A stretch of 64,000 nt of DNA from Bradyrhizobium sp. AUGA SZCCT0176 (GTDB lineage Bacteria; Pseudomonadota; Alphaproteobacteria; Rhizobiales; Xanthobacteraceae): the NCBI RefSeq assembly GCF_018130145.1, contig NZ_JAFCMB010000018.1, positions 60,574 through 124,573 of the forward strand, read 5' to 3'. A program made the position numbers and the translations under genes. Under the pieces are notes generated by a model, which made no database searches, was not told the DNA's origin, and worked only from the letters and a program-made list of their open reading frames with translations. Positions 9,166 to 17,560 of this stretch are shown here, piece by piece. Position 1 is the stretch's first letter, and every line of letters starts with the position of its first letter.

Positions 9166-9246
9166 CTATAGCGCCGCGCCCAAGGCGATCCAAACCGCGA
9201 CAGCGATGCACCAGACAATAGCCGTGTATGGCAGAGCAATACGCAT
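9166..9246 (-). CDS. Possible 26-residue single-span membrane peptide
   Basis: This short frame starts at ATG 9246 behind a strong ribosome site (gagcggagg, then 5 bases to ATG). It encodes MRIALPYTAIVWCIAVAVWI plus ALGAAL, essentially one transmembrane helix. A longer frame in register begins upstream but lacks such a site. It stands alone in the 9.0-9.5 kb gap. Translation is supported only by the ribosome site and the clean hydrophobic profile. No family is recognised. Confidence 0.35.
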   Translation of the reverse strand: MRIALPYTAIVWCIAVAVWIALGAAL

Positions 9247-9548
9247 TTTGCCTCCGCTCGAAAACGCACGAAACCAAGACGGGTGAACAATATTTGAATA
9301 ACGTTCGTTCGTGTCGCCCTGATTGAGGCTTTCGATAGCCGCGCGCCGGACGGCACACAGCCCGCGTTGATCATGAGCTGCACGAATCGCACCTAGACTG
9401 TCGCCAGACGACGCGCCAAGTCTACCACCCAATGGGGGTACCCCTTAAAAACCCCTTCTCCGCCAAGGAAGTGTTCCGGTCGCGCCGCATCCAGCCGAAT
9501 ATCGTCATGTGTTAGCAGCACTGAGTCGATTGCAGCCTGGACTATCCA

Positions 9549-9782
9549 ATGAAGTCCAATCCATCGATGGGCGTTCGCGTTCGAATGAGCGCTCTTGGTG
9601 CGTCACGCTGCGCGCGCCTCGCCAACAAGACGGGCACGATTGTTGGAGGGAGCGTCTACGTTAACAGCGTCAGCGTCTTGTTCGATGGAAATAAATCGCC
9701 GACCACAATTCATCGCGAATACGTTGAAGTCGTGCCGCCAGCCCCGGACACAGGACGAGACAGCCTGGCAAAGCGGCACTGA
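9549..9782 (+). CDS. Small conserved-looking protein, member of a duplicated 201-bp unit
   Basis: This 77-residue basic protein has a core (ARLANKTGTIVGG, VYVNSVSVLFDGNKSPTTIH, REYVEVVPP) that looks like a compact beta-barrel, perhaps KOW-like. That fold guess is weak. From base 9600 on, the gene is repeated at 11069-11269, where the same frame is interrupted. The amino-acid pattern is better conserved between copies than chance would allow, supporting a real gene. Upstream of 9600 the two copies are unrelated, so the native start could differ from ATG 9549. Function unknown. Confidence 0.55.
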   Translation: MKSNPSMGVRVRMSALGASRCARLANKTGTIVGGSVYVNSVSVLFDGNKSPTTIHREYVEVVPPAPDTGRDSLAKRH

Positions 9783-9800
9783 AAGCCAGAATTTCGCGGC
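9600..9800 (+). repeat. 201-bp direct repeat, copy A (intact gene)
   Basis: Bases 9600-9800 match 11069-11269 along their whole length without net length change, including the long shared run around gttggagggagcgtctacgt. Similarity stops sharply at both ends (after ttcgcggc). The unit covers most of the small gene and about 18 bp beyond its stop. Confidence 0.85.
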
Positions 9801-9945
9801 GGCACACCATCGACCAGCGGGCGCCCGTGCCCGTGCCGGATGGCCAAACTATTCGGCCGGCCTCCCGACCTGCGAGTTTTGCAGCAGATTTGGCCCGCTC
9901 GCGCCATCATAGAGCTTGCCACATTGATTACCGCAAGGGCTCGAC

Positions 9946-9970
9946 GCGGGCGCCCCCCCGTGGCGCCCGC
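9946..9970 (+). terminator. Strong hairpin downstream of the small duplicated gene
   Basis: A perfect 9-bp stem, gcgggcgcc / ggcgcccgc, encloses a 7-base loop. No T-run follows (only atttc), so it may be a weak or Rho-assisted terminator for the gene at 9549-9782, or a barrier before the methyltransferase gene. I see nothing else in 9801-10073. Confidence 0.35.
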
Positions 9971-10073
9971 ATTTCATGGGTAGCTCGTAAGGTTTATTGC
10001 GATACCCCGGGATTCGGGACACAATTTTCCGATGGAGATATGTGTGTGGGCGAAAGCGAACCGAGAGCCGTCT

Positions 10074-10724
10074 ATGTTTTCAGTGATAGAAAAGATTGCC
10101 AACTCTATCTCAGCGAGGAGTCGCAAGAAAAAATTTGATCAATTTCTTCGTTTCGTCGCCCCTCGGCCTCATGAAACGTTGGTAGACGTCGGGGTGAATA
10201 CCGAAGAATACTCGCCCGTCGACAATTACTTGGAGAAATTTTACTCCTATCCCGAAAACATTACTGCCGTAGGAATTGGTGATTTCTCTCGTTTTCGTGA
10301 GCGCTATCCAAAAACAAACAGTCTCGAAGGTGATGGCCGTGCTCTTCCCTTCGACGACAACTCATTTGATATAGCCTACTCCAACGCCGTCATTGAACAT
10401 GTCGGCTCCACCCGGGCCGATCAACTACAGTTTCTTACCGAATTGGTACGGGTCAGTAAGCGTGGCTACCTCACCACACCCAATCGGCACTTTCCCATCG
10501 AAATTCATACGCGTACTCCCCTTCTTCATCTTCTCCTTCACAAAAGAATGTTTGATTCCTTCCTGGTATGCATAGGAAAAGAATGGGCTACCGGTGACTA
10601 TATGCATCTTCTTTCTGAGAAGGATATCCGTTCGCTTTTTGCCGATGCACACATTTCGAACTACACTCTACTTAAGAACAGGTTTTATCTGCCCATGACC
10701 TTTAGCGTTATCTGGCAAAAATAG
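10074..10724 (+). CDS. SAM-dependent class I methyltransferase
   Basis: The protein has 216 residues from ATG 10074 (MFSVIEKIANS). An in-frame ATG at 10032 would add 14 residues. Methyltransferase-11-type features are present: TLVDVGVN (motif I, with VGVNT in place of the usual GxGxG), LEGDGRALPFDDNSFDIAYSN (acidic loop and motif IV), and a conserved IEHVG after it. It is noticeably richer in A and T than its neighbours (for example aaaatttgatcaatttcttcg at its 5' end), suggesting transfer. It lies just outside the EPS locus and might modify a sugar or lipid, but nothing proves the substrate. Confidence 0.85.
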   Translation: MFSVIEKIANSISARSRKKKFDQFLRFVAPRPHETLVDVGVNTEEYSPVDNYLEKFYSYPENITAVGIGDFSRFRERYPKTNSLEGDGRALPFDDNSFDIAYSNAVIEHVGSTRADQLQFLTELVRVSKRGYLTTPNRHFPIEIHTRTPLLHLLLHKRMFDSFLVCIGKEWATGDYMHLLSEKDIRSLFADAHISNYTLLKNRFYLPMTFSVIWQK

Positions 10725-11068
10725 ACCTCCATCCTCCGTCGTTCCCCCTCACTCATCCGCCAAAATGGAGATCGAAAGCGCGACGTAGCCAGCCGAGACG
10801 AATGCACGTAAGCGTCAATCTGACGAGTGGTGCGAGGGGCGCTCCGCTCGCGCTAAGGTCGGTTCCGCGGATAGTCGAAATCTGGGCGCGCGAGCAGTCG
10901 CCAAATCTCCTCAAAACCATCCGCTAACTGCGCCTTCGCTAACATGAAGTTGATCGCGCCGGAGGCTCAAATGAACCTGGGAAGCATCGCGGCTGCATCG
11001 CACGAGGTCTATTGTAGCTGCTCGCTCCCTTGGCAGCTGTTCTCTTTCACCATTGTTTTCGCGGCGGC

Positions 11069-11269
11069 GCGTAACGCTGCGCGCGCCTTGCCAACAGGAC
11101 GGGCACAATTGTTGGAGGGAGCGTCTACGTCAATAGCGTCAGCGTCTTGTTTGGTGGGAATAGATCGCCGACCACAGTTCATCGCGAATACGTTGAAGTG
11201 ATGCCACCAGCCCTGGACACAATACGAGACAGCCCGGCAAAGCGGCACTGAAAGCGAAAATTTCGCGGC
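11069..11269 (+). pseudogene. Broken second copy (copy B) of the 201-bp unit
   Basis: This stretch aligns base for base with 9600-9800. In the frame used by copy A, the TCA serine codon (9603-9605) is TAA here (11072-11074), so the N-terminal part is cut off. The remaining residues stay open and similar (RLANRTGTIVGGSVYVNSVS..., then HREYVEV). No start codon or ribosome site precedes the intact part, so it is called a relic. The rest of 10725-11536 shows no supported gene. Confidence 0.65.
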
Positions 11270-11536
11270 TCGGCCGTCTTGCCAACATGTCATTCATGCC
11301 CACGGCCCGCCTTCCGATCGAGCGACCCCCTTCCAGCGGAATCGACGGCGCCGCGCGCATATCGTCGGTGTCAGGGCTTGAAGGTCAGGCCGCGCACGGC
11401 GGTGGTTTTGCCGCGCAGGCTGCTGCCGACGTCGTGCCGATGACGTGGCACTTAGATGACTTGGCACTTATAAGGTTACCTTTGTTACGCATTCAGACAG
11501 GCACGGGTTTTCCCTCGGACTGTCCCCACCTTGCAC

Positions 11537-12217
11537 TCAATCGGACGAGATGGGCAGCGCTGGCTTGTCCTCAGGGGTACCCGCGCGATCGCTCTGCGAA
11601 ATTGCGAGCGCCGCAAGCACCGTCCGGTTACTGATTTCGAGCTTCTGAAAAATGTGATGAAGATGCACCTTGATGGTGCCGTCGGTAATACTCAGCCGTC
11701 GACCAATTTCCTTGTTCGACAATCCTTCGGACACCAGGCGCATGATCTGGCGCTCACGGTCCGTCAACGTTGTCAGCGCATTCTCAGCGACCGCGCTTGG
11801 CTCCCGAGCCATCGTTTGCTCTGGCGAAAGCAGCGGCAACAGCCGCTGACCTGTCGCAACCTCGCGCAAGGCCTGCATCAGAGCTTCGGACTCCGTATCC
11901 TTCGAAATGACGCTGTAGCCGTCGGCCGCAGCTGCCATCACCATTTCGCAGTCCTCATCAGATGCGGTGAAAAAGACCAGTCGCGTGGAAAGATTCTCGG
12001 AATTGATGATGGAGAGAATTTCCGACTCGGTCACGCCGGGAATTGAAACGCCGAGAATTGCGATGTCCGGCCCGAACTTCCGCAGCGCCTCGACGCAACT
12101 CGCACCATCACTGCAACTCGCAACAATGTTGAAGTCGCCGTCGGCGCCAAGCAGGCGGCTCAACCCCTGCAGAACGATTGGATGCCGGTCTGCGATCACT
12201 ACGCTGGTACAACGCAT
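11537..12217 (-). CDS. LuxR/NarL-type regulator with a degenerate receiver domain
   Basis: The protein has 226 residues. Residues 1-120 are a receiver fold (VVIADRHPIVLQGL, FFTAS, VISKD). The phosphoacceptor position, normally Asp before VSLPG, is Gly56 in DIAILGVSIPG, while the switch Thr and the Lys are kept. Residues about 146-205 are a NarL HTH (LTDRERQIMRLVSEGLSNKEIGRRL, DGTIKVHLHHIFQKL). Such pseudo-receivers cannot be phosphorylated in the usual way. It is divergent from the second LuxR-type gene across 658 bp and lies next to the EPS locus, so regulation of EPS is plausible but unproven. Confidence 0.93.
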   Translation of the reverse strand: MRCTSVVIADRHPIVLQGLSRLLGADGDFNIVASCSDGASCVEALRKFGPDIAILGVSIPGVTESEILSIINSENLSTRLVFFTASDEDCEMVMAAAADGYSVISKDTESEALMQALREVATGQRLLPLLSPEQTMAREPSAVAENALTTLTDRERQIMRLVSEGLSNKEIGRRLSITDGTIKVHLHHIFQKLEISNRTVLAALAISQSDRAGTPEDKPALPISSD

Positions 12218-12875
12218 CGAGCGGTTCCTCAGCCTGTCCCCCCAACAACTTAAACCCCACTCGCCCCCGCTTGTTTCATTGCTAACCTAAACGAGTTCGA
12301 GACAAATTTCCAACAATGCACCGCATCTGATGCCGCAACGCAAAACGAGGTTAACCCGCGTCCTGTCAGCCTGTCTGCGTCTCAAAAGACGTACCCCTTC
12401 CGTAGAAGTACGGATTGGTTTCGAGTGACGTGTTACTTCGCTTTCGCCTTTCATCATTTGAAGTCTCGCGCCAATGCATCCGCACTTGGCGACACCGTCA
12501 GCAGCTAAGAAAATCTCACAACGCTTGATTAGCGTCGCGCTATCAACTCGCTCAGAGAATGCGGAAGAAGGGGGCGTTAGCCATTATGAACGACATCCAT
12601 CTGCCCGAGCGAGCACTATAACCAAAGGTATATAGGGATACGGAGAATTCGAATCTAACATTCATAAAGGCTTTACCAACGCGGATCCCTCGAAACCTGC
12701 CAAGCCGATATCCCTGCGAACGAAGGATAACAAGCATCACAGATTCGGGGCCCTTGAAATCCGCCAACGAAAAACCCTGTGAACGAAGGAGTAAGACGAC
12801 CGGAGAAGAAGACCGACTGAACAAGCCAATCATTTACATTTAGTTCAAAACAATTGCGTTTGGCGGGAGAGTAAA
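12218..12875. other. Long intergenic region between two divergent LuxR-type genes
   Basis: This 658-bp region holds no convincing gene. A frame on the minus strand at 12552-12833 exists only because of the imperfect repeat described separately. The length and the divergent flanking regulators suggest it holds both promoters and operator sites. I could not identify clear -35/-10 elements. Confidence 0.5.
12692..12794. repeat. Imperfect 39-bp direct repeat, period 64 bp
   Basis: Bases 12692-12730 (gaaacctgccaa...ccctgcgaacgaagga) and 12756-12794 (gaaatccgccaa...ccctgtgaacgaagga) share two conserved blocks separated by a variable middle. They lie 80-180 bp upstream of the regulator starting at 12876, a sensible place for paired binding sites. 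Confidence 0.45.
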
Positions 12876-13772
12876 ATGCGGAGGCAAAAATCTTTTACAA
12901 CGGTTCTCGTTGGCAGAAGCATCTTAGTTAGGGAAGGAATTGCCAGAATCCTACGCGCAGCAAATTGTCGCACATCCGCCTCGGTATCGTGCGCTGATGA
13001 TTTGCCGCCTGGCAAACTCCAACCACACCAATTGCTGTTTCTCATTGTCCACACTGGTGATGATTTCGGCGTCGCCCTGGAACAGATCGAACTCTTGCGA
13101 GAGAGGTATCCGGGCGGCCGCTTTGCGATCGTGGCCGATCACTATCGGCTGGATGAACTGGTTTCGGCATTTCGGGCCGGCGCCAACGGCTTTTTCGTCG
13201 ACGTAATGAGGTGTGATGTATTCATCAAATCCGTCGAGTTGGTGATGATGGGTGAAACATTTTTTCCGCCGGCATTCCTGTCATTGTTTCTCGATTCCAA
13301 AGGCAGCCACCTGCCTGAGGCGGCGCCGAGCGTCGAAAGCGGCGAGGCAATCCTCGTTACGACCGAGGACACGATCGCGCCGCAGCTTTCCCCTCGGGAG
13401 AAGTCGATTCTGCGCGGCCTGATCGAAGGCGAGTCCAACAAATCCATAGCGCGAAAAATCGACATCGCCGAGGCGACCGTGAAGGTCCACGTCAAGGCAA
13501 TCTTGCGCAAGATCCGGGTCCAGAACCGGACACAAGCGGCGATTTGGGGGATGAACAATCGGGCAAGCAGCTTTCAGCCCTCAATCTCAAATGTGAGCGA
13601 GCGACATCCGACCCCCATCGCGGCAATCTCCGAAATCAAGCAAATCGGGGGGCCGGCGCCAGTTGAAGTACTTAACCACGAGACAAATCATGCCGAGGTA
13701 GCGCGTTACGACGGCCTGATCCGCAAGGACATCAACCCAAGGACTCTTGGTGCAGCGCGGGTAGGTAAATAG
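12876..13772 (+). CDS. LuxR/NarL-type regulator with non-canonical receiver
   Basis: The protein has 298 residues. The N-terminal 130 residues have receiver-like spacing (TTVLVGRSILVREGIARIL...), but the acidic pocket is absent (VGR instead of DD) and the phospho-Asp strand reads LLFLIVHTGDD. Residues about 170-230 are the NarL HTH (LSPREKSILRGLIEGESNKSIARKI, EATVKVHVKAILRKI). A C-terminal tail of about 65 residues has no recognised domain. Start ATG 12876 follows gggagagtaaa. Like its divergent neighbour it probably responds to something other than phosphorylation. The nearby EPS genes are the likeliest targets (inference). Confidence 0.92.
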   Translation: MRRQKSFTTVLVGRSILVREGIARILRAANCRTSASVSCADDLPPGKLQPHQLLFLIVHTGDDFGVALEQIELLRERYPGGRFAIVADHYRLDELVSAFRAGANGFFVDVMRCDVFIKSVELVMMGETFFPPAFLSLFLDSKGSHLPEAAPSVESGEAILVTTEDTIAPQLSPREKSILRGLIEGESNKSIARKIDIAEATVKVHVKAILRKIRVQNRTQAAIWGMNNRASSFQPSISNVSERHPTPIAAISEIKQIGGPAPVEVLNHETNHAEVARYDGLIRKDINPRTLGAARVGK

Positions 13773-13903
13773 CCGGCAATCGCGGCGGGATTTGAAAGTC
13801 AGTGCCGCCGCGGTTTGCATGCGTTGCGCGCGCAAAAACGAAGCGTGCCGCCGCGACGTCTTCGCGTTGCGCGATGTCCGGCTGCCGACATCGAGCCAGA
13901 ATG

Positions 13904-14085
13904 GCATGCGAAGGTCGCAGCGAAATCGAGCGGGCGCTGACGGGCAGGCGGCCGAAGCTGGTGGCCGATCTCGATCTGCACGGAATCCTGCACTGTCACA
14001 CGGACACATCGGCACCGAGACGCTGGAGAAGGCGATCCGGCTCGAAACCGCGCGCGACCACCTGGAGCCGTCGATGCCGACCTAG
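13904..14085 (+). pseudogene. Relic of a PolX-type DNA polymerase/PHP gene
   Basis: In one frame this reads EGRSEIERALTGRRPKLV then DLDLHGILHCHTDTS, which matches the start of the PHP metal-binding domain in bacterial DNA polymerase X (EIxxAL...LPxLV...DLRGILHxHT). A shift of frame then gives GTETLEKAIRLETARDHLEP before a stop. The polymerase domain is missing upstream and most of the PHP domain downstream. It is therefore a short decayed fragment. Intact PolX in this family is about 570 residues. Confidence 0.6.
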
Positions 14086-14354
14086 GTCGGGTAGCGCCCC
14101 TCTTCTTGGCCAGGCGAAGGACGGCGCGGGTCGGATCCTTCACAAGTCGACGACCGGAAATGCCGCCCTTTGCACGCGCTTGACCTCGACCCACCCGTCG
14201 CTGCGTTCAGGCCGCCACGGTGCGCCCGCCCTTCTTGAGATGAGGCATTCGAAGCCGGGCTTGGCCGGCCCCATCCGGCAGGTCTCGCGAGAAGCGGACG
14301 TCATCCGCCGCTACCCGAAGACCGTACCGATGAACGCGGCGGCCTGGCTGGGGC

Positions 14355-14489
14355 TCAGGGTCGCGCGCACCGCCTGGCGATGGTGAGCTGGTATGTGATC
14401 GCGTGCGCCTGCTTCTCGGTGATCTCGGCCGTGGTCGGATCGTCGATGATGCGTTGGGACCATGCTGGCTGGAGCTGGGATCGTTCCAT
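14355..14489 (-). CDS. Possible 44-residue hypothetical, maybe frameshifted
   Basis: The frame starts at ATG 14489 and gives MERSQLQPAWSQRIIDDPTT, then an ITEKQAHAITYQLTIARR segment, ending at 14355. A +1 shift near its end would continue ATLSPSQAAAFIGTVFG to a stop near 14305, so it may be the broken end of a slightly longer protein. No family is recognised. The rest of 14086-14568 has only GC-rich shadow frames. Confidence 0.22.
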   Translation of the reverse strand: MERSQLQPAWSQRIIDDPTTAEITEKQAHAITYQLTIARRCARP

Positions 14490-14568
14490 CAGACGATCCC
14501 TGAAGTTATCGCGGCACAATCGGCATTGGTGTGCGGTACAGCGTCACAGGCGCGTGATTGCGCTGGTC

Positions 14569-14778
14569 CTAGTGCGTGAGGGCGCCTCGTCGCCGCTTGG
14601 ATCGGTCCGGCGGATTTTCGAATTTGAACTGCGTGACCTGTCGCCAAAGCTGCACCTCGTGGCCGTTCCCTAACTGCTTGGCGCGCTCTTTCGCTGCGTC
14701 GTCGTCGGTACAGTCAAAGTTGACCACGCCCACCAACCGGCCGTGTTCGTCCGAAACGTAGACACGATAATGCGGCAT
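14569..14778 (-). CDS. Small conserved rhizobial-type hypothetical protein
   Basis: The protein has 69 residues starting MPHYRVYVSDEHGRLVG, with a VNFDCTDDDAAKERAKQL segment and a basic tail. I recognise this pattern (HYRVYxxDxxG, DDxAAKxxAKQL) from short proteins that recur many times in Bradyrhizobium genomes. Function is unknown. It is monocistronic, with no partner on the same strand. Confidence 0.7.
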   Translation of the reverse strand: MPHYRVYVSDEHGRLVGVVNFDCTDDDAAKERAKQLGNGHEVQLWRQVTQFKFENPPDRSKRRRGALTH

Positions 14779-14901
14779 CGTTTGTCCCTACCGTCACCGT
14801 TTTATCTGCAAGTTACGCTGCGAGGCATGGAGATTTCGGGTCTTAACGGGCTACCTCTGATGGGCGGCGTGCTTGCTGCCGCAACTCGTCCTCAAGCCCG
14901 C

Positions 14902-16008
14902 TCATGCGGTCGGGCCATTCCGTGCGTGCTCACCCCCCCTGGAGCGGACGCGCGGGCGGTGACGGTCGGCATGCCTGGACCGCTCCTGGACCTTAAGCTC
15001 GATATCACGATAGCCGTTGGGGTTCTGCAATTGCCAACGCCAATGGTCCGCGCACATTTGCTCCAACGATCGCGCCGATTTCCAACCCAACTCCTCCTTC
15101 GCAAACGTGGGGTCGGCATAACAGATGGCGACATCCCCTGCCCGGCGCGCCCCGATTTCATACCGAATAGACCTGCCGCTCACCGCCTCAAATGTTCGAA
15201 TGACTTCCAGAACGCTGCTGCCGCTGCCCGTTCCAAGGTTGATCGTGAGCACCCCTGGCCGTTTCAGGTGGCGCAAGACACTGAGGTGACCGGATGCAAG
15301 ATCGACGACATGGATGAAGTCGCGGATACCGGTGCCATCCGGCGTGTCATAGTCGTTTCCCCAAACGAGCAGCTTTTCTCGTTTTCCAATCGCCACTTGC
15401 GCCACAAACGGCAACAGGTTGCTCGGAACGCCCAGCGGGTCTTCTCCGATGAGTCCGCTTTCGTGCGCGCCAACCGGATTGAAGTACCGCAGGATACCGA
15501 TCCGCCACTCGTCGTCGGAGCTGTAAAGATCCCTCAGCATTTCCTCGATAAAGAACTTCGTGCGGCCGTACGGATTTGTCGGTCCGAGCGGATGCTTCTC
15601 GTCGAGCGGTAGATAGCCGGGTACGCCGTAAACGGTTGCAGACGAACTGAAGACGAGCGACTTCACGTTCGCCCGCTTCATGGCCGACACGAGCCGCATC
15701 GTTCCCAGGACGTTGTTGTCGTAATACGTCAAGGGCCGAACGTTGGAATCGCCCACGGCTTTCAGCCCCGCAAGGTGAATAACCGCAGTCACTCCGCAGG
15801 TACGAAGTATTTCGTAGATCGCCTCTTCATTCCGGATGTCGGCGTGCCGGAAGACAAGCGACCTCCCGCAGATGGATTGCACCCGTTGGAGAGAGGCTTT
15901 CTTGCTGTTGGAGAGATTGTCGACTGCGACGACGTCGAGCCCAGCGTCCAGCAAGGCGACACAGACATGGGACCCGATGTAGCCAGCGCCGCCGGTCAAC
16001 AAGATCAT
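14902..16008 (-). CDS. galE: UDP-glucose 4-epimerase
   Basis: This 368-residue cytoplasmic SDR enzyme interconverts UDP-glucose and UDP-galactose. From the ATG at 16008 the N-terminus is MILLTGGAGYIGSH, the NAD-binding Rossmann motif. An ATG at 16026 would add six residues. The catalytic SSSATVYG lies near residue 121, with Tyr147 and Lys151 in NPYGRTK. HLAGLKAVGDS, RYFNPVGAH and RDFIHVVDLA are standard GalE blocks. The C-terminal about 30 residues (QERSRHADRHRPR...) are an unusual Arg-rich tail. It sits at the edge of the EPS locus and would supply UDP-galactose for the polymer. Confidence 0.93.
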   Translation of the reverse strand: MILLTGGAGYIGSHVCVALLDAGLDVVAVDNLSNSKKASLQRVQSICGRSLVFRHADIRNEEAIYEILRTCGVTAVIHLAGLKAVGDSNVRPLTYYDNNVLGTMRLVSAMKRANVKSLVFSSSATVYGVPGYLPLDEKHPLGPTNPYGRTKFFIEEMLRDLYSSDDEWRIGILRYFNPVGAHESGLIGEDPLGVPSNLLPFVAQVAIGKREKLLVWGNDYDTPDGTGIRDFIHVVDLASGHLSVLRHLKRPGVLTINLGTGSGSSVLEVIRTFEAVSGRSIRYEIGARRAGDVAICYADPTFAKEELGWKSARSLEQMCADHWRWQLQNPNGYRDIELKVQERSRHADRHRPRVRSRGGEHARNGPTA

Positions 16009-16174
16009 TTTGGCCGCTTTCCGCATTCGTCCAACCGGCTTCCGTGCAATGCCTGCCTGGACGCCGGCTACGCTCTCCAGACTCGGACTCGCGATAACTG
16101 TTTCTGCGAGAAAGCTTCGGCAGCTGCGCCAAGGCGTGTCGTGGCATAGACGAACGCCGTTGGCGGCAACCTCG

Positions 16175-17542
16175 TCACCTCCTCCCGACGCGCAGCGAAT
16201 CGTTCCCAGTCGCGTCGACCCGGCTTATTCCTGACGGAATACTTGAACTGCTTAAGCTTCGGGGAGAAGCGTCAGGCCGGTCATGGTATCGCAAGGTGAC
16301 CTCGACTGCGTCACCCGGCTCCAACTCGGTATCTTCGCCTGCGATGATCCGTTCCTGGCCCTTGTCGCCTTTTCTAATGATCGCAATCTCTGTTTTGTTA
16401 CCGCTTCCGCGAGCGAGTTGCGATCGAACCATCGAAGTGTACTGAAGCTTCTCGCCGACGCTCTGCAACTTCTCGCGAATTTGGTTAAGCTTTACGCTGG
16501 TGTCTTGCAGCTCACGGAGCAGATCGAGCCTCCGCTGATCGTCAAGCTTTGCCAGCTTTCTGGTGAGATCGTCCTGCTGCTTCTTGGCCTGCAGCAGTTG
16601 CGCAGTGGTCTGCAGCTTCCGGGTTGACGACAGCAACACCGCGCGACGCGCATCCGTGACGCGAGGGCTGGTCAAGGAACCCCTGCCGAAGAGATCGGCC
16701 GCTTTTTGCAGTTCTTCGAGGTCTGTGTGAAGTCCCTCTTCCTCTTTCTTCTGCTGCTCTGAGAGCACGCGGATCTCGTCGTCCCCCCGCCTTACGCCGC
16801 CCTGAAGGAATGTCTTTTCCTGCTGAAAGTCACTCTGCTTCGTTTTCAAATATTCCGTTTCTGCATTGACTATTTCCGAAATCGCCGATCGAGCGATGGG
16901 CACGTCCGTCAGAATACTTGGATTGAGCTGCGTCGCCTCTCCGAGCTCATTCTTGATGCGCCACATACGCGCCTGTTCTTTGGCGAGTTCTGTCCAAAGC
17001 GATCCGTATTCGCTCCTCAAGTCCGCTGACTCGAGATACGGATTATTCATTCTGATACGCATGATGTCGTAGCCGCCTGCCACAGCGACAAGTTGGCGCG
17101 CGGTGATGGACGGACGATAAGGGTAATCGCCCGGCTTCGACACGTCCCCATTTACATATATCGGTCTGTATTCCGCCACCATCGTTGTGACGTGATCGGC
17201 GTCTATCACGATGACGGCCTCGCGCTGTCGAAACACCTTGCTCGCCAGTGCGGCGCTAATCTTGGCCCGGAGCTCCGGTAAGGGCAGGCCGGCTACTGGA
17301 AGCATTCCGACCAGTGGTAACGAGATGTTCCCGTCCATTTGAACGGCAGCACGGTGCCGTAGCTCCGGTACGCCCGCCACCGAGACCTCCAGCACGTCTC
17401 CGATGCTTACCCGATATTCGGCCTTTGCTTGAGGAACGAAAATCGTCAGGCCAACGGCCACCAAACCACATTTGATGCTGCGGCCCAGTTTGCCGCCGAA
17501 GACATCGATATGGAAATCATTGCGCAGTCCGGCATTCGGCAT
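16175..17542 (-). CDS. Polysaccharide export protein, ExoF/Wza-like
   Basis: The protein has about 455 residues from ATG 17542, which has AGGGA upstream; ATG 17560 is an alternative. A hydrophobic signal at about residues 22-42 ends QAKAEYRVSIGDVLEVSV, the start of the poly_export domain. SLBB-type repeats follow (PIYVNGDVSKPGDYPYRP, TARQLVAVAGGYD). A long coiled coil occupies about residues 175-400. The length and coiled coil match ExoF of rhizobial succinoglycan-type systems rather than the shorter Wza. It acts in the outer envelope to export EPS. It is divergent from the priming transferase gene. Confidence 0.9.
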   Translation of the reverse strand: MPNAGLRNDFHIDVFGGKLGRSIKCGLVAVGLTIFVPQAKAEYRVSIGDVLEVSVAGVPELRHRAAVQMDGNISLPLVGMLPVAGLPLPELRAKISAALASKVFRQREAVIVIDADHVTTMVAEYRPIYVNGDVSKPGDYPYRPSITARQLVAVAGGYDIMRIRMNNPYLESADLRSEYGSLWTELAKEQARMWRIKNELGEATQLNPSILTDVPIARSAISEIVNAETEYLKTKQSDFQQEKTFLQGGVRRGDDEIRVLSEQQKKEEEGLHTDLEELQKAADLFGRGSLTSPRVTDARRAVLLSSTRKLQTTAQLLQAKKQQDDLTRKLAKLDDQRRLDLLRELQDTSVKLNQIREKLQSVGEKLQYTSMVRSQLARGSGNKTEIAIIRKGDKGQERIIAGEDTELEPGDAVEVTLRYHDRPDASPRSLSSSSIPSGISRVDATGNDSLRVGRR

Positions 17543-17560
17543 GGTAGCAATTCCCTGCAT

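Noticed and set aside
12552..12833. 93-codon minus-strand frame with an internal repeat (LRSQGFSL / LRSQGYRL)
   Set aside because: The apparent protein repeat comes from the intergenic direct DNA repeat; no ribosome site or recognisable fold supports translation.
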